Source of the DNA: an uncultured Nitrospirales bacterium
GTDB lineage: Bacteria; Nitrospirota; Nitrospiria; Nitrospirales; UBA8639
Reading direction: 5' to 3'
Assembly: GCA_958295805.1 (NCBI GenBank)
Contig: OY282373.1
Coordinates: 1,149,001 to 1,213,000 of the forward strand
DNA: 64,000 nucleotides
Positions within the stretch are counted from its first letter, which is position 1. Each line of letters opens with the position of its first letter. This document shows positions 8,106-16,769 of this stretch, in pieces. The notes beneath the pieces are model-generated. The model was given only the letters and a program-made list of their open reading frames with translations, was not told where the DNA came from and did no database searches. The position numbers were made by a program, and so were the translations under genes.

Positions 8106-9524
8106 ATGAATAAAATAATACTCTTTGAACTGAACGAAGTACCATTCCGAGTCATCGACTATTTTTGCCAGATCAATCCCCATTCCACACTGGCACGCCT
8201 TATGCCCTCGTTGCATCAATACGAGAGTTATTCGGAAGATGTGTCTTCACTCTCGCCGTGGAAGACTTGGCCAACTGTGCATCGCGGCGTGATCGATGGA
8301 AAACACTTCTTGCACGATTTCGGTCAGGATTTGACCGAGGTCGACAAAGTTTATCCTCCGCTATGGAAAACTTTGACGCAAAACGGTATCAAGAGCGGGG
8401 TCTTTGGCAGCCTGCACACCTATCCGCTACCCGAACCACTCGAGAACTACACGTTTTATTTTCCGGATACTTTTGCTGCGGGGTCCGAGTGCTTTCCGGA
8501 TGTGCTGTCAACCTTTCAGGCTTTCAATCTCGAGATGGCCAGAGAATCAGCGCGTAATGTCTCGAGACGTGTGCCATGGAAGTCGGCGATGAATGTCATT
8601 GCCAAGAGCCCAGACTTGGGACTAAAGGTTAGTACGTATGGAAAAGTCGGCAAGCACCTCATCTCCGAATGGTCTGACGGGTGGAAAAAAACGCGCAGGC
8701 GTACGTATCAAGTGGTGCTCGCGTTCGATATCTTTATGAAACAACTCAGGTCAACCAAACCAGCATTTGTGACGTTTTTTACGAATCATGTGGCGTCGTC
8801 AATGCATCGTTATTGGGCAGCTTGTTTTCCAAAAGATTACGATGAATTTGAATTTCCAGACGATTGGGTAAACACCTATTCGAAAGAAATTGATTTTGTC
8901 ATGAAGAAATTCGACGAAATGTTCAAAGTACTCGTCAAATTTGTAGATCGCAATCCCGAGTACGTTTTGTGGATCAGTTCGAGCATGGGACAGGACGCGA
9001 CGATCGCAAAGCCTTTGGAGACACAACTTTACATCAAAGATCGCGATAAATTTATGTCACAACTCGGGGTAGAAAAATCCCATTGGGAGGCAAAGCCATC
9101 AATGCTCCCGCGCTACAATTGTTTTGTGAACGAGGCGAAGGCAAAAATTTTTAGGGACAATCTGAGGTCCCTTTTAGTGGACGGTGCTCCTGTGGAGTGG
9201 GCAGAGGCGGAGAAATGTTTTTTTATGCTTAAGCTTGGACACGAAAATCTTTACGAGAAATCGCAATCCGTGTGGATGGGCGGCAGAGAAATTCCGTTCG
9301 ACTCAATGGGACTTGAAAATACGCCAATTGAGGACAAGGCGAACACGACCGCTTACCATATACCGAGCGGTGTGCTCCTCATCTATAATCCCAAGTCGGC
9401 AAAACTCCCTCAAAAAGAAAGATCGAGGCCGCAGGTATCGACGCTTGAGATCGCTCCGACGATCCTGAAAAATTACGCCGTTCCAGTGCCGGATTATATG
9501 AAAACTCCTGTGCCGATTGGGTAG
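8106..9524 (+). CDS. Alkaline-phosphatase-fold protein (nucleotide pyrophosphatase/phosphodiesterase-like)
   Basis: This 472-residue protein starts MNKIILFELNEVPFRVIDYF after a strong AAGGAGG site (8095-8101). The FELNE opening and the later SSLSPWKTWPTVHRGV segment (near residue 55) match the pattern of alkaline-phosphatase-superfamily proteins found in glycan clusters, where a metal-binding Asp/Glu near the N-terminus precedes a Thr/Ser nucleophile loop. Central HVASSMHRYW and WISSSMGQD fit further metal or product-release loops. No signal peptide is seen. A role in adding or removing a phosphate-linked substituent is possible but not shown. The DNA is AT-richer than its neighbours. Confidence 0.6.
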   Translation: MNKIILFELNEVPFRVIDYFCQINPHSTLARLMPSLHQYESYSEDVSSLSPWKTWPTVHRGVIDGKHFLHDFGQDLTEVDKVYPPLWKTLTQNGIKSGVFGSLHTYPLPEPLENYTFYFPDTFAAGSECFPDVLSTFQAFNLEMARESARNVSRRVPWKSAMNVIAKSPDLGLKVSTYGKVGKHLISEWSDGWKKTRRRTYQVVLAFDIFMKQLRSTKPAFVTFFTNHVASSMHRYWAACFPKDYDEFEFPDDWVNTYSKEIDFVMKKFDEMFKVLVKFVDRNPEYVLWISSSMGQDATIAKPLETQLYIKDRDKFMSQLGVEKSHWEAKPSMLPRYNCFVNEAKAKIFRDNLRSLLVDGAPVEWAEAEKCFFMLKLGHENLYEKSQSVWMGGREIPFDSMGLENTPIEDKANTTAYHIPSGVLLIYNPKSAKLPQKERSRPQVSTLEIAPTILKNYAVPVPDYMKTPVPIG

Positions 9525-9564
9525 CGGTTTTGACGTCGTATAATCCGTTTGCAAGAGTTCATAT

Positions 9565-11301
9565 ATGAGCATCATTTTGGGAATCAACGCATTCCACGCG
9601 GGCGCGGCTGCCGCCTTGGTCATCAACGGCGAACCCGTAATCGCCATTGCAGAGGAGCGGCTCAACAGAGTGAAGTACTATGCTGGCTTTCCCGCGCTTT
9701 CCATTCAACGGTGTCTTGATTACGCGGGGTTGACCTTTTCGGATATAGACGCGGTGGCCATCGGTCGCGACAAATCAGCCAATCGAGTTCAGAAACTCAC
9801 CTATGCTGCACAACGCCCCGGTAAACTCCTAAACTTCGTCAAGTTGCGGTCAGCGCGATCAGCACTGGACGACATCAGGAGTCAGATAGTCCATCACTGC
9901 GGCGTGAATCGGGACCAGCTCCGCTTCGAGCAGTACAATGTCGAACATCACCTGGCCCACACCGCGAGTGCCTATTTCATCTCACCATGGGAGCAGGCGA
10001 CGGGGCTGACGGTAGATGGTTCCGGCGATTTTGCCACTTGTTTGATGACCGAATGCGTGGGGGCCGAAATCAAAATCAAGCACCGCATCTACGTGCCGCA
10101 GTCACTTGGGTCGCTGTACACGATGGTGTGCGAATTTATTGGTTATAACCGCTATGGCGACGAGGGCAAGGTGATGGGCTTGGCACCTCTGGGGGATGAC
10201 GTGTATCGGGATACGTTCGTCGATATGATCGAAACGACCTCCGCCGGCATGCGTTTGAACCTGAAATACTTCCGGCCATTCGGTTCCAATCAGGGAATCT
10301 CTATCGCCGACGATGGTACGATGAAACTGGCTCGGCACTATTCGGACGAAATGGTAAAGCGATTTGGTGCCCCCCGGCGACGCGGTGCAGAGATCGCGCA
10401 GCGTGACCAGGATCTCGCATGTAGCCTACAAGCGCGTTTCGAGGATGTCTATATGCATCTGCTTCGCCTGGCCCATCAGAACGCGCCGAATGATCGCGTT
10501 TGCCTCGCGGGCGGCTGCACGCTCAACAGCGTGGCCAACGGCAAGCTGTTTGACGAGACCCCATTTAGGGAGACGATGATTCAACCGGCTGCGGGAGACG
10601 ATGGTCTCGCCCTTGGGGCAGCTCTCTATGTGAGCAATTCGATAAAAAAAGAGGGCAGGCGGTGGGTGATGTCCAACGCATTTCTGGGGCCGGAGTATTC
10701 GCACGAGACGATGAAGCGCGTATTGAAGGACAGAGGAATCGCCTATCGTAAGCTAAACCGCGATGAACTTCTCAACGAGACAGCCGAAGAGATCGAACGC
10801 GGGTGTGTCGTGGGTTGGTTTCAGGGCCGCAGCGAGTGGGGACCGCGGGCCTTGGGGAATCGTTCTATCCTTGCACATCCCGGTCTGCCTGACATGAAGG
10901 ATGTCCTCAATGCGCGCATCAAGCATCGCGAGGCATTCAGGCCGTTCGCTCCTGCGGTCCTCGCAGAAAGGCAATCCGAAATATTTGAACGCGATCATCC
11001 ATCCCCATTCATGCTACACGTCTATAAAATTCGCTCCTCGTGGCGTGAGCACCTGTGCGCCGTCAATCACGTCGATGACACGGGGCGTCTCCAAAGCGTG
11101 TCACGCGAAGATAACCCACTTTACTATGATCTCATTCGGGCATTTGAAGCGCGAACCGGTATCCCGGTCATTCTCAACACCAGTTTCAACGAGAATGAAC
11201 CAATCGTTGAGCACCCGGCCGAGGCGGCTGAGTGCTTCATCCGCACGAAGATGGATGTGCTGGTGCTCGGTCCCTACTTCTGCCGTAAGGGCGATTCATG
11301 A
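9565..11301 (+). CDS. Carbamoyltransferase, NodU/CmcH family
   Basis: This 578-residue protein matches the two-domain O-carbamoyltransferases that make carbamoyl-adenylate from carbamoyl phosphate and ATP and transfer the carbamoyl group to a hydroxyl. The N-terminal actin-like domain starts MSIILGINAFHAGAAAALV and includes HHLAHTASAYFISPW and YGDEGKVMGLAPLG. VCLAGGCTLNSVANGKL lies near residue 315. The C-terminal YrdC-like domain has WFQGRSEWGPRALGNRSI and FRPFAPAVL. The cytoplasmic acceptor is probably a sugar of this cluster. Its TGA overlaps the next ATG by four bases (ATGA, 11298-11301), so the pair is translationally coupled. Confidence 0.92.
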   Translation: MSIILGINAFHAGAAAALVINGEPVIAIAEERLNRVKYYAGFPALSIQRCLDYAGLTFSDIDAVAIGRDKSANRVQKLTYAAQRPGKLLNFVKLRSARSALDDIRSQIVHHCGVNRDQLRFEQYNVEHHLAHTASAYFISPWEQATGLTVDGSGDFATCLMTECVGAEIKIKHRIYVPQSLGSLYTMVCEFIGYNRYGDEGKVMGLAPLGDDVYRDTFVDMIETTSAGMRLNLKYFRPFGSNQGISIADDGTMKLARHYSDEMVKRFGAPRRRGAEIAQRDQDLACSLQARFEDVYMHLLRLAHQNAPNDRVCLAGGCTLNSVANGKLFDETPFRETMIQPAAGDDGLALGAALYVSNSIKKEGRRWVMSNAFLGPEYSHETMKRVLKDRGIAYRKLNRDELLNETAEEIERGCVVGWFQGRSEWGPRALGNRSILAHPGLPDMKDVLNARIKHREAFRPFAPAVLAERQSEIFERDHPSPFMLHVYKIRSSWREHLCAVNHVDDTGRLQSVSREDNPLYYDLIRAFEARTGIPVILNTSFNENEPIVEHPAEAAECFIRTKMDVLVLGPYFCRKGDS

Positions 11302-12365
11302 GTGATGGGATCAAGTCGAATTTGTCGTCTCTGTACCGCGTGTGGGAGGTGTCGTCCTTGCGCGGCTTTGCAATCGAATGGCTGTCGCCCGAGGGCGTCC
11401 TGTTGTCGAAGCGGAACATCCTTTACGAGGCCGACGGGATAGGTTGCAGTTCAATGCGCCGCGTTGGCGCAGTCTCCCGACCATTGTGGTGGTCACTTGC
11501 CATTCGCCGGCGTCTGGTGCAAAGGGCGTTGCGGCAGATGTTCTACAATGTCTTACCCTTGGCTGACGGTTCGATTTTTGTCACCTACGCCAGGGAAGTT
11601 GGGATATTCCGGGATGGAACCTATCACCGGCTAAAGGGACTCGTCCGGCCGTGCCGGGTATTGCGCGGGGCAGCCGCAGTCGCCGAAGACGGGCATGTCT
11701 TCTTCGGAGAATATCTGGACAACGCCGAGCGTGGGCCGATGCGGATATATCGGTACATTCCTGGCGATGAAGACGTCAGCGTGGTGTACACCTTCTTGCC
11801 GGGAGCCATCCGCCACGTTCACGGGGTCTATCACGACCCATTCGACCGCTGTCTGTGGTGTCTCACCGGTGATGTGGGGGAAGAGGCACGCATTCTGATT
11901 ACGGACGATGGCTTCAAGACGCTAGCGACGATCGGTTCGGGAGACGAAGGCTGGCGGGCGGTGAGCGTCCAGTTCACCCGCGATGCGGTCTGGTATGCCA
12001 TGGATGCGGAATTTACCCAGAACAAGGTGTTCCGCATCGATCGTGCAACGCGACAGCGTTCCGAAATAGGCGCGGTTGATGGCCCTGTCTATTATTCGAG
12101 CAAGTGGCGTGAAAACTTGTTCTTCGCCGTAACAGCGGAACTTTGCCCGAGTCAGGATGGACAATCGGCTACCCTTTGGACGGTCCATGATGGCGCATTA
12201 TCACGGGTGGTGAGTTTTGACAAGGATTGGTGGCCTGTGAAGTTGCTACCGGGGACATTGCACTTTCCACTTGGCCCCGGTGTTGAGGACGGTCTGTACT
12301 TCCAAGGTGTGGCTCTCGATAATGCCGATGCCCGATGCTTTTGCGTAGAACTTGACACAGGGTAA
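11298..12365 (+). CDS. Uncharacterised protein, possible beta-propeller
   Basis: This 355-residue protein is not one I recognise. It has repeated short beta-strand blocks with aromatic-Asp-Gly patterns, such as LADGSIFVTYAREVGIFRDG, VAEDGHVFFGEYLDN and ITDDGFKTLATIGSGDEGW, which resemble the blades of a beta-propeller of the sugar-lactone-lactonase or BNR type. There is no signal peptide or membrane segment. It overlaps the carbamoyltransferase by four bases and so is likely to work in the same step, perhaps binding a sugar substrate. The function stays unknown. Confidence 0.6.
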   Translation: MSDGIKSNLSSLYRVWEVSSLRGFAIEWLSPEGVLLSKRNILYEADGIGCSSMRRVGAVSRPLWWSLAIRRRLVQRALRQMFYNVLPLADGSIFVTYAREVGIFRDGTYHRLKGLVRPCRVLRGAAAVAEDGHVFFGEYLDNAERGPMRIYRYIPGDEDVSVVYTFLPGAIRHVHGVYHDPFDRCLWCLTGDVGEEARILITDDGFKTLATIGSGDEGWRAVSVQFTRDAVWYAMDAEFTQNKVFRIDRATRQRSEIGAVDGPVYYSSKWRENLFFAVTAELCPSQDGQSATLWTVHDGALSRVVSFDKDWWPVKLLPGTLHFPLGPGVEDGLYFQGVALDNADARCFCVELDTG

Positions 12366-12483
12366 TAGATACTATTGCTATGCCTCCGGCAGGAGGGAAC
12401 AATGACAAAGACCGCGAAGATATCCTGGAATGGTCAACCTTCAGTCCCGTGTTCGCAAACGTGATGGGAGTTGAACGTTCAGA

Positions 12484-13209
12484 ATGAGCAAGGCCATAGA
12501 TTGGCTGGACCGATTCCTCTATCCGGGATTTTCCGACCATTGGGATGACTGGCTGTTTCGACGGGAGATACTCAAGTATCTCAACTCATCGACCGTGTTG
12601 TTGGATCTGGGAGCCGGTGCTGGAATCCTCCCTTAGATGGATTTCAGGGATCACGTCGGTTTGGCCTGCGGAATGGATATCGAGCCGTGCGTGCTTGACA
12701 ACCCATTTCTTCATGAAGCCCGTGTCGGCAACGTGGAGCAACTCCCTTGGGAGGACAATACCTTCGACATTGTTGTCTCGAACAACGTTTTGGAGCACTT
12801 GTCGGAACCTGCGACAGTGTTCTCGGAGGTCTGTAGAGTTCTGAAACCAGGTGGTGTGTTTCTCGCCAAGACTCCGAGTTCTCTGTACTACGTGGCACTA
12901 CTGGCACGTTGTACCCCTCACCGTTTTCATCAGTGGTTCAATGAAAAGCGCGGTCGGGCGGCAAAAGACACGTTCCCTACACTCTACCGTGCCAACAGTG
13001 TCGGACGTATCCGTGGATACTGTCTCTCCGCTGGGCTTCTCGTGGAAGACATCCGCCATATAGAAGGGCGGCCCGAATATCTCCGCTTTTCTGTTCCAAG
13101 CTACTTGGCTGGGGCTTTCTATGAGCGTGTGGTAAACGGCACGCGAATCCTGTCCTCTTTCCGAGTGGTTCTCATCGCGGTGATGCGAAAACCAATGGAT
13201 CCTGAGTAG
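12484..13209 (+). pseudogene. SAM-dependent methyltransferase with in-frame TAG
   Basis: From ATG 12484 the frame gives MSKAIDWLDRFLYPGFSDHW and then LLDLGAGAGILP, the SAM-binding motif I, before a TAG at 12634-12636 (codon 51). The same frame goes straight on through ATG 12637 with DNTFDIVVSNNVLEHLSEP and VLKPGGVFLAKTPS, the later motifs of a Methyltransf_11 enzyme, to TAG 13207-13209. The two parts make one 240-residue enzyme if codon 51 is read as an amino acid; a CAG-to-TAG change would explain it. The downstream 190-residue piece alone lacks motif I and should not bind SAM. Restart at TAG-ATG is possible. A sequencing error cannot be excluded. Confidence 0.8.
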
Positions 13210-13384
13210 AGACCTTTGCACAACCATCTTGCCCGCTGGCTCTTTCCGCTTTGGGAACGTCTCGCCCCCTCACACCAGCCCTCTCCCTCCAGGGGAGAGA
13301 GAGAATTTTCTTTTCCGTCATTCCCGTGTAAACGGGAATAACGGTGGCGAGTGTTGGCGCGGAGTCATTTGATTTTGCAAAGGT
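13209..13384 (+). mobile_element. MITE-like element with inverted ends, no gene
   Basis: GAGACCTTTGCA at 13209-13220 faces TGCAAAGGT at 13376-13384, an inverted pair about 155 bases apart. Between them are two hairpins: CTCTCCC/GGGGAGAG at 13281-13299, and a TTCCCGT-GTAA-ACGGGAA palindrome near 13321-13338. There is no reading frame of note. The left end overlaps the last base of the methyltransferase stop codon. A third copy of the same 12-base end, in the right-end orientation, lies at 18384-18395 after the palindrome array. The layout fits a non-autonomous miniature element, but no target duplication was established. Confidence 0.45.
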
Positions 13385-13857
13385 ATTGAGGATGTCAGAC
13401 TTGGTGTTTAGAAGTGACTGGGTGGATGGTGGCGTTATTGAGTGGGAGATTACGGCTGGATAATATATAGACTATTGGTATAATTCAGGCTATTTGGCAC
13501 TGGGAGAGTCGTTGGAGAAGGGATGGTACTGGAATGCTTGTGCCAGGGACGAAGGTAGGCGGACAGACTGCTTTATTTGTGCCTTGAAAACGGCCCTCCC
13601 CCTCACCCCGGCCCTCTCCCGCCAAGGGAGAGGGAGAGCGAAACGTTGTTCGTAGCTGCGCGATCTAATCGCCTCCCTGCTTGGCATACAGATGGGTAGG
13701 CGAGTGCGTGTGGCGTTCCACGAGGGGCGCCATGAGATGGCGCAGCTACGGCGGAACGGAAGAGAAGATATCAGAGGCCCCCAAACTCGACGTGGCGTTC
13801 AAGTGATGTGCTATCTTCTCGATACGAATGCTTTTGCATCACCTTTAGGATAGCTTC
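13385..13857. other. Gene-free interval with two palindromes
   Basis: No coding sequence is convincing here. At 13612-13634 a palindrome CCCTCTCCC-GCCAA-GGGAGAGGG is preceded by CCCTCACCCC; it is a single copy of the palindrome family that forms the array at 17984-18354. Further on, GTAGCTGCGC (about 13652) and GCGCAGCTAC (about 13736) are exact inverse copies, the second overlapping a GCGCCA-TGAGA-TGGCGC hairpin. These look like dispersed extragenic palindromes and mark this gap as a hot spot for repeats. Confidence 0.6.
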
Positions 13858-15525
13858 TTGTCCTTCATACGCTCCCTGAGAACGATTCGGCATTTGCGTG
13901 CTTGTCAGCTTGTCTATCAGATTTTCTATCGGCTGACGAGGAAGCATCACAGACGTTACGGCGACTCGGGGCCGATACCGAGACTGCGCTGGGCTCAGGA
14001 TGTGAATTTTCCTGCGCCTACGGGTGATACCACCAACGACTCGGACACCATCGCGTTGGGAGCCCTGACGTTCTTGAATCGGCAGGAGACGGTCGGCTTT
14101 CCCCCGGACTGGAAGCGTGCGGATCTGCCGAGGTTGTGGCTCTACAACCTGCACTACCACGAGTTCTTGTGGGAGTTGGGATTTGAGCAAGCACGTGCGG
14201 TCGTGCTGGACTGGGTCGCAAACTACGGGTCAGGAGCGGCACAAGTAGGTTGGGAAGCTTATCCCACCTCGCTTCGGCTTGCCAATTGGTGTGCGATTTT
14301 CTTTGGCCGTTACCGTTCGCGGACGCTGATGGATGAGCAGTTCTGCGAAAGGCTGTGGGCGAGTATCTATGAGCAGGCGGAGCACTTGCGACGAAACTTG
14401 GAGTGGCATTTGTTGGGCAACCACCTGTTGGAGAACGCGGTTGCCTTGGCATTGGTGGGGAGTTGCTTTGAGCATCCGGCTGCCGAGGTTTGGTTTGAGA
14501 AGGGCTGCGCAATTCTGGAGCGGGAATTGCCTGAGCAGGTCCTCGCGGATGGCGGGCACTTTGAACGTTCGCCGATGTACCAGTGTCGGGTGCTCTACGC
14601 TCTTCTGCTTTTAAGCGCCACCGGTGATTCTCTTTTGAATGAATTGGTGCGCCCGTACCTCGGGCGTCTGGCCGGTTCGCTCGCTGCCGTGACCCATCCC
14701 GATGGCGGCATTGCGTTGTTCAACGACAGTGCGTTTGGTATTTACCCGAGGCCGCGGGAGTTGATGGAAAGAGCCGGCGTGGAGTCGCCGCGAGTCGGTG
14801 TTTTCGCGCTTCCCGAGAGCGGTTACTATGGTGCCCGCACCAGTGACGGGAACTATATTATCTGCGATGCGGGTGCCATCGGCCCGGATTACCAGCCCGG
14901 GCATGGGCACGCCGATTTGTTCTCGTTTGAACTTTCGTTGCAGGGGGCGAGGGTCGTGGTCGATAGCGGGGTCTCCACGTATGAGGCCGGTCCGATGCGG
15001 GACTACTGTCGCTCAACACGCGCACACAACACCATAGAGATCGAAGGGGAAGACCAAGTGGAGTTGTGGGCGGCGTTTCGTGTGGGGCGCCGGTGTCGCC
15101 CTCGGGCGGTCAAGTGGAAGGCGTGTGAAGATGGTTTTGAGTTGTCGGGGCGACACGACGGCTATCGACATCTGCCGGGACGGCCGACCCACGCGCGGAC
15201 CTTTCTCTGGCAACCGCAAGGACGGCTCGAACTCCGTGACCGAGTGGATGCTGAGCATCCTCTGCGGTCGATTGCCAGGCTTCACTTTCACCCGGATTGT
15301 CGAATCGATGACGTTGGCGGTGACGCCTGTGTGCTCATCTTTCCCCGCGGTCGGGTACGGGTCTCGTGGTTGGGATGGGAAACCGTTGCCAAGGATGAAT
15401 CTTTTTACTGTCCTGAGTTCGGGATAGAGTTTCCCAATCCATGTTTGGCGTTTTCGAACCCTTCGCAGCTCAGGGCAGGCGCCGTTGTCGGCTTTGAAGG
15501 AACGATCCGGATCGAGCTGCTGTAA
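13858..15525 (+). CDS. Heparinase II/III family protein
   Basis: This 555-residue protein has the alpha-toroid N-terminal region (LYNLHYHEFLWELGFEQARA near residue 95, then HLLGNHLLENAVALALVG) and the C-terminal beta-sandwich with GHGHADLFSFELSLQGARV and YCRSTRAHNTIEIEG, the His-rich region conserved in polysaccharide lyases of this group. The start is a TTG at 13858: an in-frame TAG at 13846 closes off any earlier start, and the sequence right after it (IRSLRTIRHLRA) matches the usual start of the family. There is no signal peptide, which is common for family members in exopolysaccharide clusters; the role may be trimming or modifying uronic-acid-containing glycan. It overlaps the next gene by one base. 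Confidence 0.88.
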   Translation: MSFIRSLRTIRHLRACQLVYQIFYRLTRKHHRRYGDSGPIPRLRWAQDVNFPAPTGDTTNDSDTIALGALTFLNRQETVGFPPDWKRADLPRLWLYNLHYHEFLWELGFEQARAVVLDWVANYGSGAAQVGWEAYPTSLRLANWCAIFFGRYRSRTLMDEQFCERLWASIYEQAEHLRRNLEWHLLGNHLLENAVALALVGSCFEHPAAEVWFEKGCAILERELPEQVLADGGHFERSPMYQCRVLYALLLLSATGDSLLNELVRPYLGRLAGSLAAVTHPDGGIALFNDSAFGIYPRPRELMERAGVESPRVGVFALPESGYYGARTSDGNYIICDAGAIGPDYQPGHGHADLFSFELSLQGARVVVDSGVSTYEAGPMRDYCRSTRAHNTIEIEGEDQVELWAAFRVGRRCRPRAVKWKACEDGFELSGRHDGYRHLPGRPTHARTFLWQPQGRLELRDRVDAEHPLRSIARLHFHPDCRIDDVGGDACVLIFPRGRVRVSWLGWETVAKDESFYCPEFGIEFPNPCLAFSNPSQLRAGAVVGFEGTIRIELL

Positions 15526-16769
15526 TGCGCATTCTCTTCCTCTCTCATTATTTCCCGCCTGAGGGAAATGCGCCGGCCTCGCGCACGTTTGCCCATTGCA
15601 AGCGATGGGTTGCCGCTGGCCACGACGTCACGGTGTTGACCTGTGTCCCGAACCATCCGAAGGGGGTTGTCTACGCGGGCTACAGAAACCACCTTCGCCG
15701 GGTTGAAGACGTGGAGGGGATTCGGGTCGTGCGGGTCTTCACCTACCTGGCTGCCAACGCGGGCACCTGGGGAAGAATTGCGAACTACCTGTTGTACATG
15801 CTGTCGGCGGTTTTTTTCGGCTTCTTCGAGCGCAGGCCGGATGTTGTGATTGCCACGTCACCGCAGTTCTTCTGTGGATGGGCCGGCGTCCTGCTCGCCA
15901 CGTTCCGACGTCTTCCTTTCCTGCTCGAGATCCGCGATCTGTGGCCGGAGTCGATCTCTGCGGTCGAGGCGATGCAATCCCGAAGCATGCTGCGGCTGAT
16001 CGAGAAACTCGAACGTTGGATGTACCGGGCCGCGTGGCACATCGTGACGGTGGGAGAAGCGTACCGGAACCGGTTGATTGCGTCTGGAATCGATCAGTCT
16101 CGCGTGTCGGTCATCATGAACGGCGTGGATCGTGAACGTTTTTTTCCAAGAGAGAAGAATCGAGCCCTCGCCGAGCGGTTTGGCGTGACTGATCGTTTCG
16201 TGGTCACGTACTGCGGGACGATTGGGTTGGCGCATGGTCTTGACGTGGTGCTGCGGGCCGGTGCTCTGCTGCGTGAACGTGGCCGCTTGCAGATCGTCTT
16301 TCTGTTGGTCGGCGACGGCGCTCGGCTCGACGTCTTGCGTGACGGGGCGAAGCAGCGCGGGCTTGATAACGTGAGGTTCACCGGAAATATCGACAAGAAC
16401 TTGATTCCCGACGTGCTCGCGCTTTCGGACGTCTGTCTGGTCCACCTGCGAGAGTCGGAGACCTTCACGGTTGTCATGCCGTCGAAGATCTTTGAAGCCG
16501 CCGCGATGGCCCGGCCGATCATTCTGGGAATCCGGGGATTTGCCGAAGCCTTCGTCCGGAAAGCGGGTTGCGGTTTGTGCATCGAGCCGGAAAATGAAGA
16601 GGAACTCGTCGAAGCGGTGCTTCGATTGGAGGATGCCCCGGACCTGCGGGCGGAATTGGGCAAGGCCGGCTGCGCCTACGTGGTCAACGAGTTCGACCGA
16701 GATCGACTGGCCGCCCGGTATCTCACGATTATCGACCGGATCGTTCACCAAGGGGGAACACGAGCGTGA
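15525..16769 (+). CDS. Glycosyltransferase, WbuB-like (GT4)
   Basis: This 414-residue protein starts MRILFLSHYFPPEGNAPASR, the usual start of WbuB/colanic-acid-type group 1 glycosyltransferases. A hydrophobic patch YLLYMLSAVFFGFFERRPDV near residue 90 probably docks it to the membrane. The donor domain has YCGTIGLAHGLDVVLRAG and the late motif MPSKIFEAAAMARPIILG with the conserved KIFEA. ATG 15525 overlaps the previous TAA (TAATG), so it is translationally coupled to the heparinase. A likely donor is UDP-GlcNAc or a derivative, from the epimerase next door, but that is inference. Confidence 0.9.
   Translation: MRILFLSHYFPPEGNAPASRTFAHCKRWVAAGHDVTVLTCVPNHPKGVVYAGYRNHLRRVEDVEGIRVVRVFTYLAANAGTWGRIANYLLYMLSAVFFGFFERRPDVVIATSPQFFCGWAGVLLATFRRLPFLLEIRDLWPESISAVEAMQSRSMLRLIEKLERWMYRAAWHIVTVGEAYRNRLIASGIDQSRVSVIMNGVDRERFFPREKNRALAERFGVTDRFVVTYCGTIGLAHGLDVVLRAGALLRERGRLQIVFLLVGDGARLDVLRDGAKQRGLDNVRFTGNIDKNLIPDVLALSDVCLVHLRESETFTVVMPSKIFEAAAMARPIILGIRGFAEAFVRKAGCGLCIEPENEEELVEAVLRLEDAPDLRAELGKAGCAYVVNEFDRDRLAARYLTIIDRIVHQGGTRA

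Noticed and set aside
12380-12487. Small genes before the split methyltransferase (ATG 12380 with 35 codons, ATG 12402 with 20 codons)
   Set aside because: The second has a good AGGAGG site, but both are short and unmatched to any family I know. They may be the remnant of a lost gene; the evidence is too thin to list.
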